In this document: positions 17,830-26,547 of the stretch, piece by piece | Layout of the letters: each line of letters begins with the position of its first letter | Position numbering within the stretch: the stretch's first letter is position 1 | From: Acidobacteria bacterium AB60 | GTDB lineage: Bacteria; Acidobacteriota; Terriglobia; Terriglobales; Acidobacteriaceae | Length of the DNA stretch: 64,000 nucleotides | Direction: 5' to 3' | Assembly: GCA_008682415.1 (NCBI GenBank) | Contig: VANK01000006.1 | Span: 1 to 64,000 of the forward strand | The notes under the pieces: model-generated | Database searches by the model: none | What the model saw: only the letters and a program-made list of their open reading frames with translations | What the model was told of the DNA's origin: nothing | Translations under genes and position numbers: made by a program

Positions 17830-18021
17830 CATGCTCCCAGTTTGCTGAAACAAGATCAAGGCTCCCCAAGATGGACTCGAAAGAGAGGCGACGTCGATCA
17901 GGCGCCAAGAATACGTTGAACTTTGTTCATGCTCCTTGCGCCTGGGGCCTGCAAGCAACTCGTCCAACTGCTCGTCTCTCGTATTCCGTGTTCTATCCCT
18001 GATTTTCCCGCCTCTCGCGGC

Positions 18022-18621
18022 TCAGCGCGTCAAATCACAGGTCCAGTTGAGCTCCCAGGTTTTGCCGCCGTCGGTGGAGTACGATTGCTCGAGGCGAGCG
18101 TGCTGGGGAGAGATGTCGAGCCATACAAGGCGGGTCAGTTTGGCGCGGCCCTTAAAAACGTCTTGATTGTAAAACTCACCCCGCTTGCCCTCGAAGTGGC
18201 CAATCATTGGCGGAAGGTCGATCGTGCCGCCGTCAATGTCGACGAGGTAGATCGACCACTGACGAGTTGCGGGATTGTAGAGTCTGAGTGCGTCCGAACC
18301 CTTGCTCCGCTTATGAAGCTTTTCGCTGTAAATGTCGAAGTTCTCGAAATTAGCGTGGCTGTCGTTGAGCTTCCAGGCCACCTCGGTGCCCTCGTAAGTG
18401 GCCCAATCGTTCGGGTTCGTCGAATGGTCTAGGCGTTTCTGCAGCGATCGCACGTGCGCCTTCCAACTCCCGATCAGGAAGTCGAAGTCATGAGAGCCGT
18501 CGTGTTGCGGGAAAGCCGCCGGCGGGGGTTGTGGAACGTCTGATTGGGCGAGCGCGGGCGCAACATAGAGCCACGTTGCTAAGGTCAATACACCCCAAAC
18601 ACCCGATTTGAAAGCATGCAT
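18022..18621 (-). CDS. Secreted protein, DUF1579-like
   Basis: 199 residues starting MHAFKSGVWGVLTLATWLYVAPALAQ, a clear signal peptide with an ALA-Q cleavage site. The mature part resembles small secreted beta-barrel proteins of the DUF1579 type: HDFDFLIGSWK, WKLNDSHANFENFDIYSE, LRLYNPATRQWSIYLVDIDGG and YSTDGGKTWELNWTCDLTR. A lipocalin-like fold is likely; no catalytic motif is known. Single gene. Confidence 0.7.
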   Translation of the reverse strand: MHAFKSGVWGVLTLATWLYVAPALAQSDVPQPPPAAFPQHDGSHDFDFLIGSWKAHVRSLQKRLDHSTNPNDWATYEGTEVAWKLNDSHANFENFDIYSEKLHKRSKGSDALRLYNPATRQWSIYLVDIDGGTIDLPPMIGHFEGKRGEFYNQDVFKGRAKLTRLVWLDISPQHARLEQSYSTDGGKTWELNWTCDLTR

Positions 18622-18884
18622 GTCAAGTGCCCTCCTGAGATTCGACCTATCTCTATCCGAGCTCGCAGCTTTTATAACATCATCGCTGCGAGCAATACCG
18701 AATAGCTGTCACGAGACCGACGCGCAGCCAATGCGTGGTCAACAAATAACGTGTATCTATTACGATCCGCCCGAAGAGCTTCGCTTCAGGCCTTCAAGTG
18801 CGAATTTTTGATGCGCAATATGGAGAAAGCCCTGAAAAGCAGTGATGCCACCGATAATTGTGAGTTGAAGAACGTGACCGCTAC

Positions 18885-19250
18885 GTCGTGACCGCATCGA
18901 GGGAAGAAAGCACGCATCATTTCGGCCGCGGCAAAGAAGTTCACTTCCAACTGATCGCGCACCTGCTGAGAGAAAACTCCTCTGCGACTCCGGGCGAAAC
19001 CCGGACCGGCGATGTTAGCAAGTACGTCGATCCTACCGAACCGAGACGAAACCAGTTCAACAGCCTCAGAGCGCTCCGAATCCCGCGTGAGTCAAGCTGT
19101 TCCGCTAAAGCGCGGTCCGGAGGTCGTTGAACCGACTCCTCCAGCCGATCGGTGGGACGCGCTGCGACAGCCGCAGAGTCGCCGCGCGCAAGAGCAGCCT
19201 CGGCAAGCGCTCTGCCAAGCCGCTTGACGCTCCCGTAATGAAGAAAACTA
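18885..19250 (-). pseudogene. Short-chain dehydrogenase/reductase remnant
   Basis: Pieces of an SDR appear in order but in different minus-strand frames: VFFITGASSGL (NAD(P)-binding Gly motif, near 19240), then RALAEAALARGDSAAVAARP (near 19200), and finally FGRIDVLANIAGPGFARS and QLEVNFFAAAEMMRAFFPRCG (19050 to 18890). The catalytic Tyr/Lys region is missing. Several frameshifts plus 3' truncation show that the gene is dead. The adjacent VOC gene starts upstream on the same strand. Confidence 0.7.
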
Positions 19251-19463
19251 AGTCATTTGCCTCGATGACCGGCTCCGCAAAGAACTAAGAAATTGACAAG
19301 CACACCTGGACGACAACGTCTGAATCCGCTTTCCAAGATTCATAGTTTTCTCCTTGTGCGCAAGTTGCCGTGGTTTTCTGGCGATTCGCACTCGATCACC
19401 TGCGTCGCTACGGTCACACTCTCCGATTCCGAAAAGACGAGGGCGCGATAATCGACCTTCTGC

Positions 19464-19847
19464 TTAACTGAACCTCTTCATTCTGGCGAGGACGACTGGC
19501 CTCCCATCAGGATCGCCGATCACTACGAATCTTCCCCACGAGGCCTCTTGTGTTTTCCAAAGAATGGCAAAGCCTTTTCGATTCACTTCTGACTCCCATG
19601 CATGCGGATCGTCAACATGGAAGCGAACAGCGACGCCGGTTGCACCTTCACCAACAGGGAAAATCCCACGCTCATCGTGTCCCATGTCTATACGATGTAA
19701 GACGACTCGCCCCGATCCGGCCCTGAGCACTACCACGATTCCGTCTTCGAAAATGATGGGTAATCCCAGCAATTCAAAGTAGAATGACCGGGCAGCAGTG
19801 AGGTCGGACACAAACAGAAGGATGCTTTCAAGTTCTCCCACATTCAT
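19464..19847 (-). CDS. VOC (glyoxalase/bleomycin-resistance) family protein
   Basis: The ATG at 19847 has a GGAGAG sequence nine bases upstream; the longer frame to 19928 is not supported. The 127-residue product is one vicinal-oxygen-chelate module pair: LESILLFVSDLTAARSFYFE at the start, VVVLRAGSGRVVLHRI, VRFHVDDPHAWESEV and GRFVVIGDPDGRPVVL at the end. Metal ligands may include the His in VLHR and the Asp/Glu near the C-terminus, but the set is not clear, so enzymatic activity cannot be assigned. Confidence 0.75.
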   Translation of the reverse strand: MNVGELESILLFVSDLTAARSFYFELLGLPIIFEDGIVVVLRAGSGRVVLHRIDMGHDERGIFPVGEGATGVAVRFHVDDPHAWESEVNRKGFAILWKTQEASWGRFVVIGDPDGRPVVLARMKRFS

Positions 19848-20028
19848 CGAAATGGCTCTCCATATCGCTGGATTTTGCATAATCGCCGAGGCGCTTTTTG
19901 GCCTTCGGAATTGTTGGATTGACTGCACGCAGCTTCGCTTTGATCCATTCCAGAGTGCCGCCCTTTTGTGAGGTTAGCAGCCGTTGGAGAATTTTCCGGG
20001 ATCGAGTTTCCGCCTTACAGCTTTGAAT

Positions 20029-21522
20029 TCAACAGGTGACACGCAACCCCCACCAGTCTGTTCCGGTCGGCGCGAGTTGCCATCTTCCCCAGGCTAGGGG
20101 CTCATGCCCTGTAAGCACGCTCGGTAATCTGGCGAACAAGATCCTCGAATGCGGGATTTCCAGAAAGTCTGCTGAAGGTCGGATCGGATGCAGTTTCGAG
20201 CACCGCGTATCGTGCGCTGCTATCGCTGCCTTCAGTGCCGCCACGGCATCTTCGTTCCGGCCCAGCAGAGCACACGTGCCCGCCAGATCGAAACCGGACG
20301 ACTTGCCGGCGTCAAAGTAACGTTGCTGCACGATGCGCATGGCCTCAAGCATGCCGTGCTCCCCTCCGCGGCCGAATCCTACTTCAGCCGCAGCGGCCAC
20401 TTCCAGCAACTGCTGGTCTCGGGAAAGGGTGGCGAAGCGCTTCGACTGTTCGATGAAGGTGCGATAGTCCCTCTGGGTAAACGCCGCGTAAGCCAGATAG
20501 CGCGGCGCGGAAAGGAATTCCGGCTCCGTCCGCTCCAACTCCCGAAGCCTCCCGATCGCCCAGGCCTGTTCTCCGGCAAAAAAGTGAATCAGCGCCTGGT
20601 CGCACAAAATCGAGCGCAACGCTGGGTTCAACTGCTGCGCCTTGTCAATCTCCGCGCGCGCCTCCTGCATGCGTCCCAGCGCCATCAGCGAAGTGGCATA
20701 CCAGTGGTGCGCCTCCTCGTCGCGCGAGTCCAGCGCCAGCGCATGCTGATTCTCGTCCAGCGCGGCAGGAACCTTCCATTCCCCATAAAACAGCGCAAAC
20801 CCCAGCGCGCGATGCGCCTCGCCGAGGGAATCGTCGAGCGCAATGGCCTTCCGCCCAGCAGCAATGGCCCGCGGAAAAGCCTCCGTCACCGGCATCGAGG
20901 CATACTCCGGCATCAGGTCGTAGCACTCGGCCAGGCCCGCGTATGCCTGCGCGTAATCCGAATCAAGTACAACCGCCCGCGTGAACGCATCGGCGGCCTG
21001 CCTCAGGCTGTCTGCCGTGCGAAGGCTCCAGTAGTACCGGCCCTTCAGGTAGAGCTGCTCGGCCTCAGGGTTCGGCGTGTGATGGGCGAGGACGGCGGTG
21101 TGTCCATTCTCTGCACGGTGACCGTGGCGGCCGTGGATCCCAAATCCCACCACACCAGCCGCGATAAGCAGAGCACCCACCGCAGCAGCCATCTCCATCC
21201 GTGCAGGTCGCCGGCGTATCTCGGAGATCGGTTCAGCAGCTTCGACCGCGGGGGCAGACACCGGTTCGACAGCCGCCTCGGCAACCGGCGTCGAAGCCGA
21301 ATCGCCGCTGCCGCTCTCCGTGGCCGGGGAGTTGAGCCATTCCTCCAGCTCACGCGACCAGGCGAAGACCCCGCCGCGTTCTCCCGGCAGCCGATGGACG
21401 GGCAGCCCGCGTTCCTTCTCCCAGCGTTTCGCCGTGCGTTCGTCCCGGCCAAAGAAGGCGGCGATCTCTTTCCAGGAATCGATCCTGCGATTTTCCCCAA
21501 GACCACTCTGCTGGCGAGACAT
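20029..21522 (-). CDS. HTH-TM-TPR regulator, copy 2, with a C-terminal frameshift
   Basis: The start at 21522 (MSRQQSGLGENRRIDSWKEI) matches the first copy best. It has the same HTH (AAFFGRDERTAKRWEKERGL), linker, transmembrane helix and TPR units (AQAYAGLAECYDLMPEYASM, EAHRALGFALFYGEWKVPAA). Near 20210 one base is missing compared with copy 1: the current frame runs on with unrelated sequence to 20029, while the next frame restores YAVLETASDP.F and ITERAYRA and ends at 20102. About the last 40 residues are therefore altered, which may or may not abolish function. It diverges from the lipoprotein at 21822. Confidence 0.8.
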   Translation of the reverse strand: MSRQQSGLGENRRIDSWKEIAAFFGRDERTAKRWEKERGLPVHRLPGERGGVFAWSRELEEWLNSPATESGSGDSASTPVAEAAVEPVSAPAVEAAEPISEIRRRPARMEMAAAVGALLIAAGVVGFGIHGRHGHRAENGHTAVLAHHTPNPEAEQLYLKGRYYWSLRTADSLRQAADAFTRAVVLDSDYAQAYAGLAECYDLMPEYASMPVTEAFPRAIAAGRKAIALDDSLGEAHRALGFALFYGEWKVPAALDENQHALALDSRDEEAHHWYATSLMALGRMQEARAEIDKAQQLNPALRSILCDQALIHFFAGEQAWAIGRLRELERTEPEFLSAPRYLAYAAFTQRDYRTFIEQSKRFATLSRDQQLLEVAAAAEVGFGRGGEHGMLEAMRIVQQRYFDAGKSSGFDLAGTCALLGRNEDAVAALKAAIAAHDTRCSKLHPIRPSADFLEIPHSRILFARLPSVLTGHEPLAWGRWQLAPTGTDWWGLRVTC

Positions 21523-21700
21523 AATCCAATCCTCAACACTCAGCCGCAAGAGCAAATTGTGCGGTCAGGCTGAGGTGCAAACAGTATAGCGACAACTTTG
21601 AAAGCTGCTCATTCCGGAACGCAAGGTCGCATCCGTTCGGCCTGGCTTTCCTCCGGGCATGGAGATGGCTCGAGAGCAAACCTTCGCGAAGTGACCGCAT

Positions 21701-21740
21701 GTCCCGACTTGCCCCGAGTTGCCCTTTCATACCGCTGGCG
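21701..21740. promoter_or_regulatory. 10-base-phased repeats in the divergent promoter, copy 2
   Basis: Units GTCCCGACTT, GCCCCGAGTT, GCCCTTTCAT and ACCGCTGGCG, 82 bases before the lipoprotein ATG. The first unit is identical to the first unit at 8506, and the whole block keeps the same phase. It is the best-conserved part of the intergenic region between the two cassettes. Confidence 0.55.
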
Positions 21741-21821
21741 AATCCCCGAGCCCAATGCGAACGTGAACTCGCAGCTCTTCAGCGGAATACATCGATTTCA
21801 ATCCATTCGAGGACCCAGCTC

Positions 21822-23069
21822 ATGAAAAAGATCTATCTTTTCGCGCCAGTCCTGGCGGCGGTGGCACTTATGGTGGCATGTAACTCAGGAGCGAAGGCCG
21901 CGTCTGGCGACGGGGCCCCCGCATCTCCCGAGCAGTCTGGCTCGGCTTCCGCCAACAGCGTTCGATATACGAATGGGAGCATCCCGACCACCACCACCAC
22001 CGCCACCATCGCCGATCCCACACTCGACAACATGCCGGCTGCGACGCTCACGATCCCGTCCGGATGGAAGATGCAGGGCATGATGCTGACCAGCCCCTGC
22101 ACTACGATTCCAGCCGTCGTGTTTCGCACCTATTCCCCCGACGGGTTGATGCAAATGCGCAGCGAACCGGCAGGAGGCTGGAGATGGGGGGGCCGCATGA
22201 ATATGGGCAAATTGCCTGGTTGTCTGCCGCTCAACAAGGAGGTCTCCGCGGCGGAGTTTTTGAACTACTACATCGGTACGATTCCAGGCGGTGTCCACTT
22301 GGTGGCCCCAATTGTGCTGCCCGAGGATCAGCGCCAGGCGATAGCCGAACGGGCCGTCAAAATCAACCAGCTCAACGAACAACATGCAGACGTGATGGGT
22401 GGGATCACGGATAGTGAGGATTTGGCGGCGATTCGGATCGAAACAGTGAACGGGAGCTTCGTGATCGAGGAGCGCTTGCGGGCACACCTGTCGTGTCAGC
22501 GGAACACGGGGCCCAACAACTTCACGGGTAGTAGTTGTCAGGCTCAGGTGGACAGGCTCATGGCTCCCAAGGGCCAGCTGGACGCTCTGATGCGCGCCGT
22601 CGATAGCAAGCAGCTGCCGCAAGCCAAGGCCTCTGACCAGTGGTTTCAAGCAAAGATTCAGCAGCAGAATGAGCAGGCTTCAGCGTTCCGTGCCAAGATG
22701 AATGCGCTTTACCAGGCGGAGAACAAGATGTTTGCCGAGCGCGCCCAGCAGTTCAGCCAGACCATGATGCGCAACCACGAGGCGTACATGCAGCAGCAGG
22801 AGTCGGAGTATCAGAGCCAGCGAGCCAACGCCGCTGCCACCATGAACGCCCGCAGCACGGTAGCCTCAGACTACGTTGACTACGCGCTCGATCAGCAAAC
22901 CGTAGCTGTCGGCGGCGGTACGGCGAAGGTCTCAAGCAGTTACTCGCAGACCTGGTACAACGGCTCGCAGTGGTACCAGACCAACGATCCCAACTCAAAC
23001 CCCAACGGAGTATTGCAAGGTAACTGGACACTGGCCACTCCGGTGCACGGTAACGGTCAGCCGAGATAG
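21822..23069 (+). CDS. Lipoprotein of unknown function, copy 2
   Basis: Starts MKKIYLFAPVLAAVALMVAC, a lipoprotein signal with the Cys at position 20. 415 residues with the same domains as copy 1: DNMPAATLTIPSGWKMQGMM, the Cys-bearing LTSPCTTIPA and GKLPGCLP, HADVMGGITD(S/T)EDLAAI, the Gln-rich helix and the conserved end SYSQTWYNGSQWYQTNDPN. Conservation is lower in the first 60 residues and between domains, as expected of an old duplication under selection. It is followed after 53 bases by the small membrane protein. Confidence 0.8.
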   Translation: MKKIYLFAPVLAAVALMVACNSGAKAASGDGAPASPEQSGSASANSVRYTNGSIPTTTTTATIADPTLDNMPAATLTIPSGWKMQGMMLTSPCTTIPAVVFRTYSPDGLMQMRSEPAGGWRWGGRMNMGKLPGCLPLNKEVSAAEFLNYYIGTIPGGVHLVAPIVLPEDQRQAIAERAVKINQLNEQHADVMGGITDSEDLAAIRIETVNGSFVIEERLRAHLSCQRNTGPNNFTGSSCQAQVDRLMAPKGQLDALMRAVDSKQLPQAKASDQWFQAKIQQQNEQASAFRAKMNALYQAENKMFAERAQQFSQTMMRNHEAYMQQQESEYQSQRANAAATMNARSTVASDYVDYALDQQTVAVGGGTAKVSSSYSQTWYNGSQWYQTNDPNSNPNGVLQGNWTLATPVHGNGQPR

Positions 23070-23122
23070 ACTGCGCGACGCCGCCCAATAGCGGCGTCGC
23101 AGGATTCGCCCGAGGTAAAGGC

Positions 23123-23431
23123 ATGAGTTGGATCCTTGCGGTTGTTGTACAGATCGCCGCCATCGCTCTTGGCGTCCGGCGCGAGCAGCGCTCCGGACGG
23201 TGGAGCTGGTCCAAGTTCTTCTTCGCGCTCGCATTCGGCGTCCTGGAGTGCATCATCATCACCGTCCCGTTCTTGGTCATAGACCAGCACAGTAGCTACT
23301 TCGGCGCAGTCCTTATCGCAGCCGTCATCATTGCCGCTTTGAACTTCATCTGGATGGTCCTCGTAGCTCGTCGCTGGAAGCTCCCCGACGGACGCACCAG
23401 CCTGCAGGCCTACCGCGACCGGAAGGGCTGA
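23123..23431 (+). CDS. Small membrane protein of the cassette, copy 2
   Basis: 102 residues from an ATG (MSWILAVVVQIAAIALGVRR). Three hydrophobic segments, then the basic tail ARRWKLPDGRTSLQAYRD shared with copy 1. Unlike copy 1 it does not abut the lipoprotein stop: a 53-base gap separates them. Function unknown. Confidence 0.72.
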   Translation: MSWILAVVVQIAAIALGVRREQRSGRWSWSKFFFALAFGVLECIIITVPFLVIDQHSSYFGAVLIAAVIIAALNFIWMVLVARRWKLPDGRTSLQAYRDRKG

Positions 23432-23867
23432 AGGGCCAGCGATTGCTGACCCCAAAACCCGCCGAAGGGCTCACGGGCGATCATTTGGCGCGTGAACCAG
23501 GTTTCCAGAAAGAAGGTATGGCTCGCCTGCCTCTTTGTTGTCGCTTCCGGGGTATGGGGCTGGCTTGGAGTCAGGCTGCCTCTCGAAATTAGGATAACGG
23601 GGTTGTTCCTGATCGGGGTAGCAGTTTGGGTGGCGTGGCCAGCACAAAGAGGAGATTGACAAACGCGAGGGATAGGCGGCGGCCTGGGTAACTTCTGCAA
23701 TTTTCTGCCGGCATTGGACATCCGCTTTTCGTGGCTCGAAAAGGAGTAGGGGATAAGACGAGATTGACTAAAGTAATGAGACGCGGTCGCATTTGGAGTC
23801 CACCGATGTAATACGATTGCAGCATAAGCGCCCGGAGTCCGAACCTGGTGCAACTGGGATCGCTCTG
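23432..23867. other. Intergenic stretch before a terminator
   Basis: No convincing gene. A long minus-strand frame (23410-24075) has no domain and overlaps the terminator hairpin, so I treat it as chance. A short RNA ending at the hairpin is possible. Confidence 0.4.
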
Positions 23868-23895
23868 CCGGCGAGATGAAGCTCGCCGGTTTTTT
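23868..23895 (+). terminator. Strong rho-independent terminator
   Basis: CCGGCGAG, a 6-base loop, CTCGCCGG and six T: an 8-pair GC-rich stem with a T-run, reading on the plus strand. The nearest upstream plus gene ends 436 bases earlier, so it may end that transcript or an unannotated RNA. Confidence 0.75.
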
Positions 23896-24188
23896 GGGCC
23901 ACTTCTGTGCTGCCGAGCCCACCTTTGGGCATCGTTCTTGAGGGGTTTTGGCGCTAAAGCCGATTGTGAATTTCCCTCCGGAGAGGTCTGATCTAAGTCC
24001 ATTGGCTTTGTACATTTCCGCTCTCATCATCTGGTAGTGACCGAAATGATTCGCTTTCACACACCGCCCATACATTAGGCCATGGACCTTGGTTATCGTT
24101 GCGATCGCCGCAATAGAATCAATTGTTTACAATAGTTTGAGATTGATGAGCTGCCTGACCGTCCTAGTGCGTGAATAGGAGTCCAAAC

Positions 24189-25832
24189 GTGAATCGCGGC
24201 CAGCGCATTCTCGCGTTCATAACCGTAATCGGGTTATTGCTTCTGTTCGTCTGGGCTCTGCTTATCTCGTACCAGTTCCAGGCGGGTAGTCTCTATGCCG
24301 ATCAGGCGGAACACTCCAGGAGAGTCCTGGTTGCCATGCAAAACCTAAATCGCGGTTTGATGAAGGCAGAAAGCGGTCAACGAGGTTTCTTGCTCACTTC
24401 CAAACCAGGCTACTCAGACTCCTACCTCAAGGGAGTCGCGGCTTCCCGGTCAGGGCTTGTCGAGATTGGGCTGCAGCTAGGCGATAACAAGGCTGAACAG
24501 GAGCAATTCTTTCGCCTGAACCTCCTCGTTCAAGCCAAGCTCCGTGAATTGAATCAGACCGTAGAGCTAGAGAGGGCCCACAAGCATTCGGAGGCTTTGG
24601 CCATCGTTCAAAGCGATCTCGGATTGGGCCTCATGGACCAGATACAACAAATCAGCAGCAGCCTCCTGGACACCGAACGAGCGAACCTCGGCGCGCGGAG
24701 CTCCGCAATTCAGGCGGCACGGCTCCTGACAGGCCGGCTCTTTCGCCGGGGGCTGATAGGAATGGCGCTGCTGTTCATCACGACTGCCTTCCTGATCTGG
24801 CGTTCCGTGGCAGCTCAACGCACGGCAATGCAGGCATTGAAATGCAGTGAGGGAAAGCTCGCCGAAAAAGAACGCATGCTGCGCACCATCACAGATAACC
24901 TTCCAGTTCTCATTTCCTACATCGATAAAAATGAAGTGGTACGCTTCAGTAACTTGACATATAAGGCATGGCTCAATAGAGATCCAAGTGAAACCGTGGG
25001 ATGTCCGCTCATGGCCGTGATGGGTCCTAAGATGTACGAGAAGCGGAGAGGATATATCCAGAATGTTCTCGCCGGTAACCTGACTGAGTTCCAGGACGAT
25101 CTCGAGCTTCCCGATGGTCCCCACTGTCACCAAGTTACTTACGTTCCCGATCTATCCGCAGACGGACGAGTAGCTGGATTCTTTGCAATGACCATGGATA
25201 TTACTGCGCTGAAGAGAGTCGAGGCTCAGCTTGAACAACTGGCGCGTTACGACATCCTGACCGGTTTACCCAACAGGCGATATTTCGAAGAGAAGCTTGC
25301 GGAGTTTCTGCTCCATCAGGAGTCCGGCCCTTTTGCAATGATGTTTCTTGACATCGATGACTTCAAAGCGATCAATGATGGTCACGGCCACGCCGCAGGC
25401 GACGCCGCGCTTAAGCATTTTACAGAATGCCTGAAGAAGAGTGTTCGTGCTACGGACACAGTGGCTCGTCTTGCCGGGGACGAATTCGTTGTGCTCCTGC
25501 CGGGGCTTCGCAAGAAAGCCGACGCGAAGATGATCGCTAACAAGATCATTCAGAGCACAAGACTTGGATTCGAGGTGAAGAACAAGTCGATAAGAACGGC
25601 TGCAAGTATCGGAATCGCGTACGCGCGTGCGGCCTTTGTGAATGCCGAGGTGCTCTTCGCGTCCGCGGATAGAGCGCTTTATGCCGCAAAGAGCGAAGGT
25701 GGAAATTCATTCAAACTGATCGAGTGTAGCGTAATTGAAATGACGCCTCAGCAAACGCGACGACGCGGCGATGCCGTGCAGAGCGCTAATGACGACTTCT
25801 CCACCACAGGGTCTGATTCGAGGAGCCGGTGA
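24189..25832 (+). CDS. Diguanylate cyclase with CHASE3 and PAS domains
   Basis: I prefer the GTG at 24189, seven bases after AGGAG, over the GTG at 24171. About 547 residues: transmembrane helix (about 6-28), CHASE3-type sensor (NRGLMKAESGQRGFLLTSK is its signature), second helix (about 190-208), PAS domain (TITDNLPVLISYIDKNEVVRF, ending TMDITALKR), then GGDEF domain (YDILTGLPNRRYFEEKL, FLDIDDFKAINDGHGHAAGD). The active-site motif reads AGDEF, a variant compatible with activity, and an RATD inhibitory site precedes it by five residues. It makes c-di-GMP in response to an envelope signal. Confidence 0.9.
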   Translation: MNRGQRILAFITVIGLLLLFVWALLISYQFQAGSLYADQAEHSRRVLVAMQNLNRGLMKAESGQRGFLLTSKPGYSDSYLKGVAASRSGLVEIGLQLGDNKAEQEQFFRLNLLVQAKLRELNQTVELERAHKHSEALAIVQSDLGLGLMDQIQQISSSLLDTERANLGARSSAIQAARLLTGRLFRRGLIGMALLFITTAFLIWRSVAAQRTAMQALKCSEGKLAEKERMLRTITDNLPVLISYIDKNEVVRFSNLTYKAWLNRDPSETVGCPLMAVMGPKMYEKRRGYIQNVLAGNLTEFQDDLELPDGPHCHQVTYVPDLSADGRVAGFFAMTMDITALKRVEAQLEQLARYDILTGLPNRRYFEEKLAEFLLHQESGPFAMMFLDIDDFKAINDGHGHAAGDAALKHFTECLKKSVRATDTVARLAGDEFVVLLPGLRKKADAKMIANKIIQSTRLGFEVKNKSIRTAASIGIAYARAAFVNAEVLFASADRALYAAKSEGGNSFKLIECSVIEMTPQQTRRRGDAVQSANDDFSTTGSDSRSR

Positions 25833-26212
25833 CCTGCGCAGAGCCTTGACATGTCTCGACCGATGGCGACTCCTGCTGACCTGAGGACCGCGGCGTCGAT
25901 CGCTCATGGTCCGCGAGCCACTCGTCGGTGTCGCGGATGATCTTGAAGGAACTCTGGATTGGCTCATCAGTTTGGACCAAAGTGTTCAAGCCTAGCTGCA
26001 GGATGGCCCGGCTGACGCAATGAGCGATACAGTGAAACGGAGCGCGGCGGCGGTGCGCTCATCGGATCAGCGGCGCTCGGCCGGCATGGACCTATTGCCC
26101 CGCTTTCTTTCGTGAGGGAAACATTCGAGGAGTCGCCAGTCCGATTGGCGCTTCGGTGCCCGAGAGGCGACCCCCCGTACTGAGAGCGCGAAAAGGAAGT
26201 GCAGAGTTTTGT
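25833..26212. other. Intergenic stretch
   Basis: No supported gene. A 67-residue minus-strand frame starting MNTLVQTDEPIQSSFKIIRD (25786-25989) is somewhat protein-like at its N-terminus but runs into the 3' end of the cyclase gene. Confidence 0.35.
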
Positions 26213-26398
26213 TTATCTCTGATCTTTATCGTTCTTCAGAGGCTCAGTGGATTCACCGAAGGCGGGAACGACGGATTGGCATGGGCAGTCGTTACGAAGA
26301 CAGTGGTGAGCATCATCAACAGAGTGCAAGAAGATGCTGTGGCCGCAGGTGCAGAGGGCATTTGGGTTGTGAGTGAGGCTATAGAGAAAAAGGCTCAT
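26213..26398 (-). CDS. Small Cys/His-rich protein, family member b
   Basis: 61 residues from the ATG at 26398 (MSLFLYSLTHNPNALCTCGH), an N-terminus like that of the member at 28570 (MSPFLSHLDENPLAPCRCGH). The motif CTCG-x5-H-x5-H-x-C-x4-C-x-C is complete, though the WP pair is replaced by RN. The start codon overlaps the stop of the preceding small gene by 4 bases (ATGA), so the two are translationally coupled. The tail is acidic then basic. Metal binding is likely; role unknown. Confidence 0.6.
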   Translation of the reverse strand: MSLFLYSLTHNPNALCTCGHSIFLHSVDDAHHCLRNDCPCQSVVPAFGESTEPLKNDKDQR

Positions 26399-26547
26399 CG
26401 GCTCTCGGAGCCGTACCATTTACTGGGTGGCGCGGAAGGAGCGGCGGGTTGATACTGCGTGCATTTGCATCCGCCCCAGAAGCATTGGTGGGAGCCGTGG
26501 ACGGACGTAGGGTGTCCGCAGACGGAAGGGGCCGGAGAGGAAGTCAT
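26395..26547 (-). CDS. Small Cys/His-rich protein, family member c
   Basis: 50 residues, MTSSPAPSVCGHPTSVHGSH followed by QCFWGGCKC. It is a shortened version of the family motif: the first Cys of CxCG is missing and only two residues separate the two His. It ends overlapping the start of member b, forming a two-gene operon. This is below usual annotation cut-offs, but the motif and the ATGA overlap support it. Confidence 0.55.
   Translation of the reverse strand: MTSSPAPSVCGHPTSVHGSHQCFWGGCKCTQYQPAAPSAPPSKWYGSESR

Noticed and set aside
20188..21573. Plus-strand frame of 461 residues
   Set aside because: Antisense shadow of the HTH-TPR regulator copy 2.
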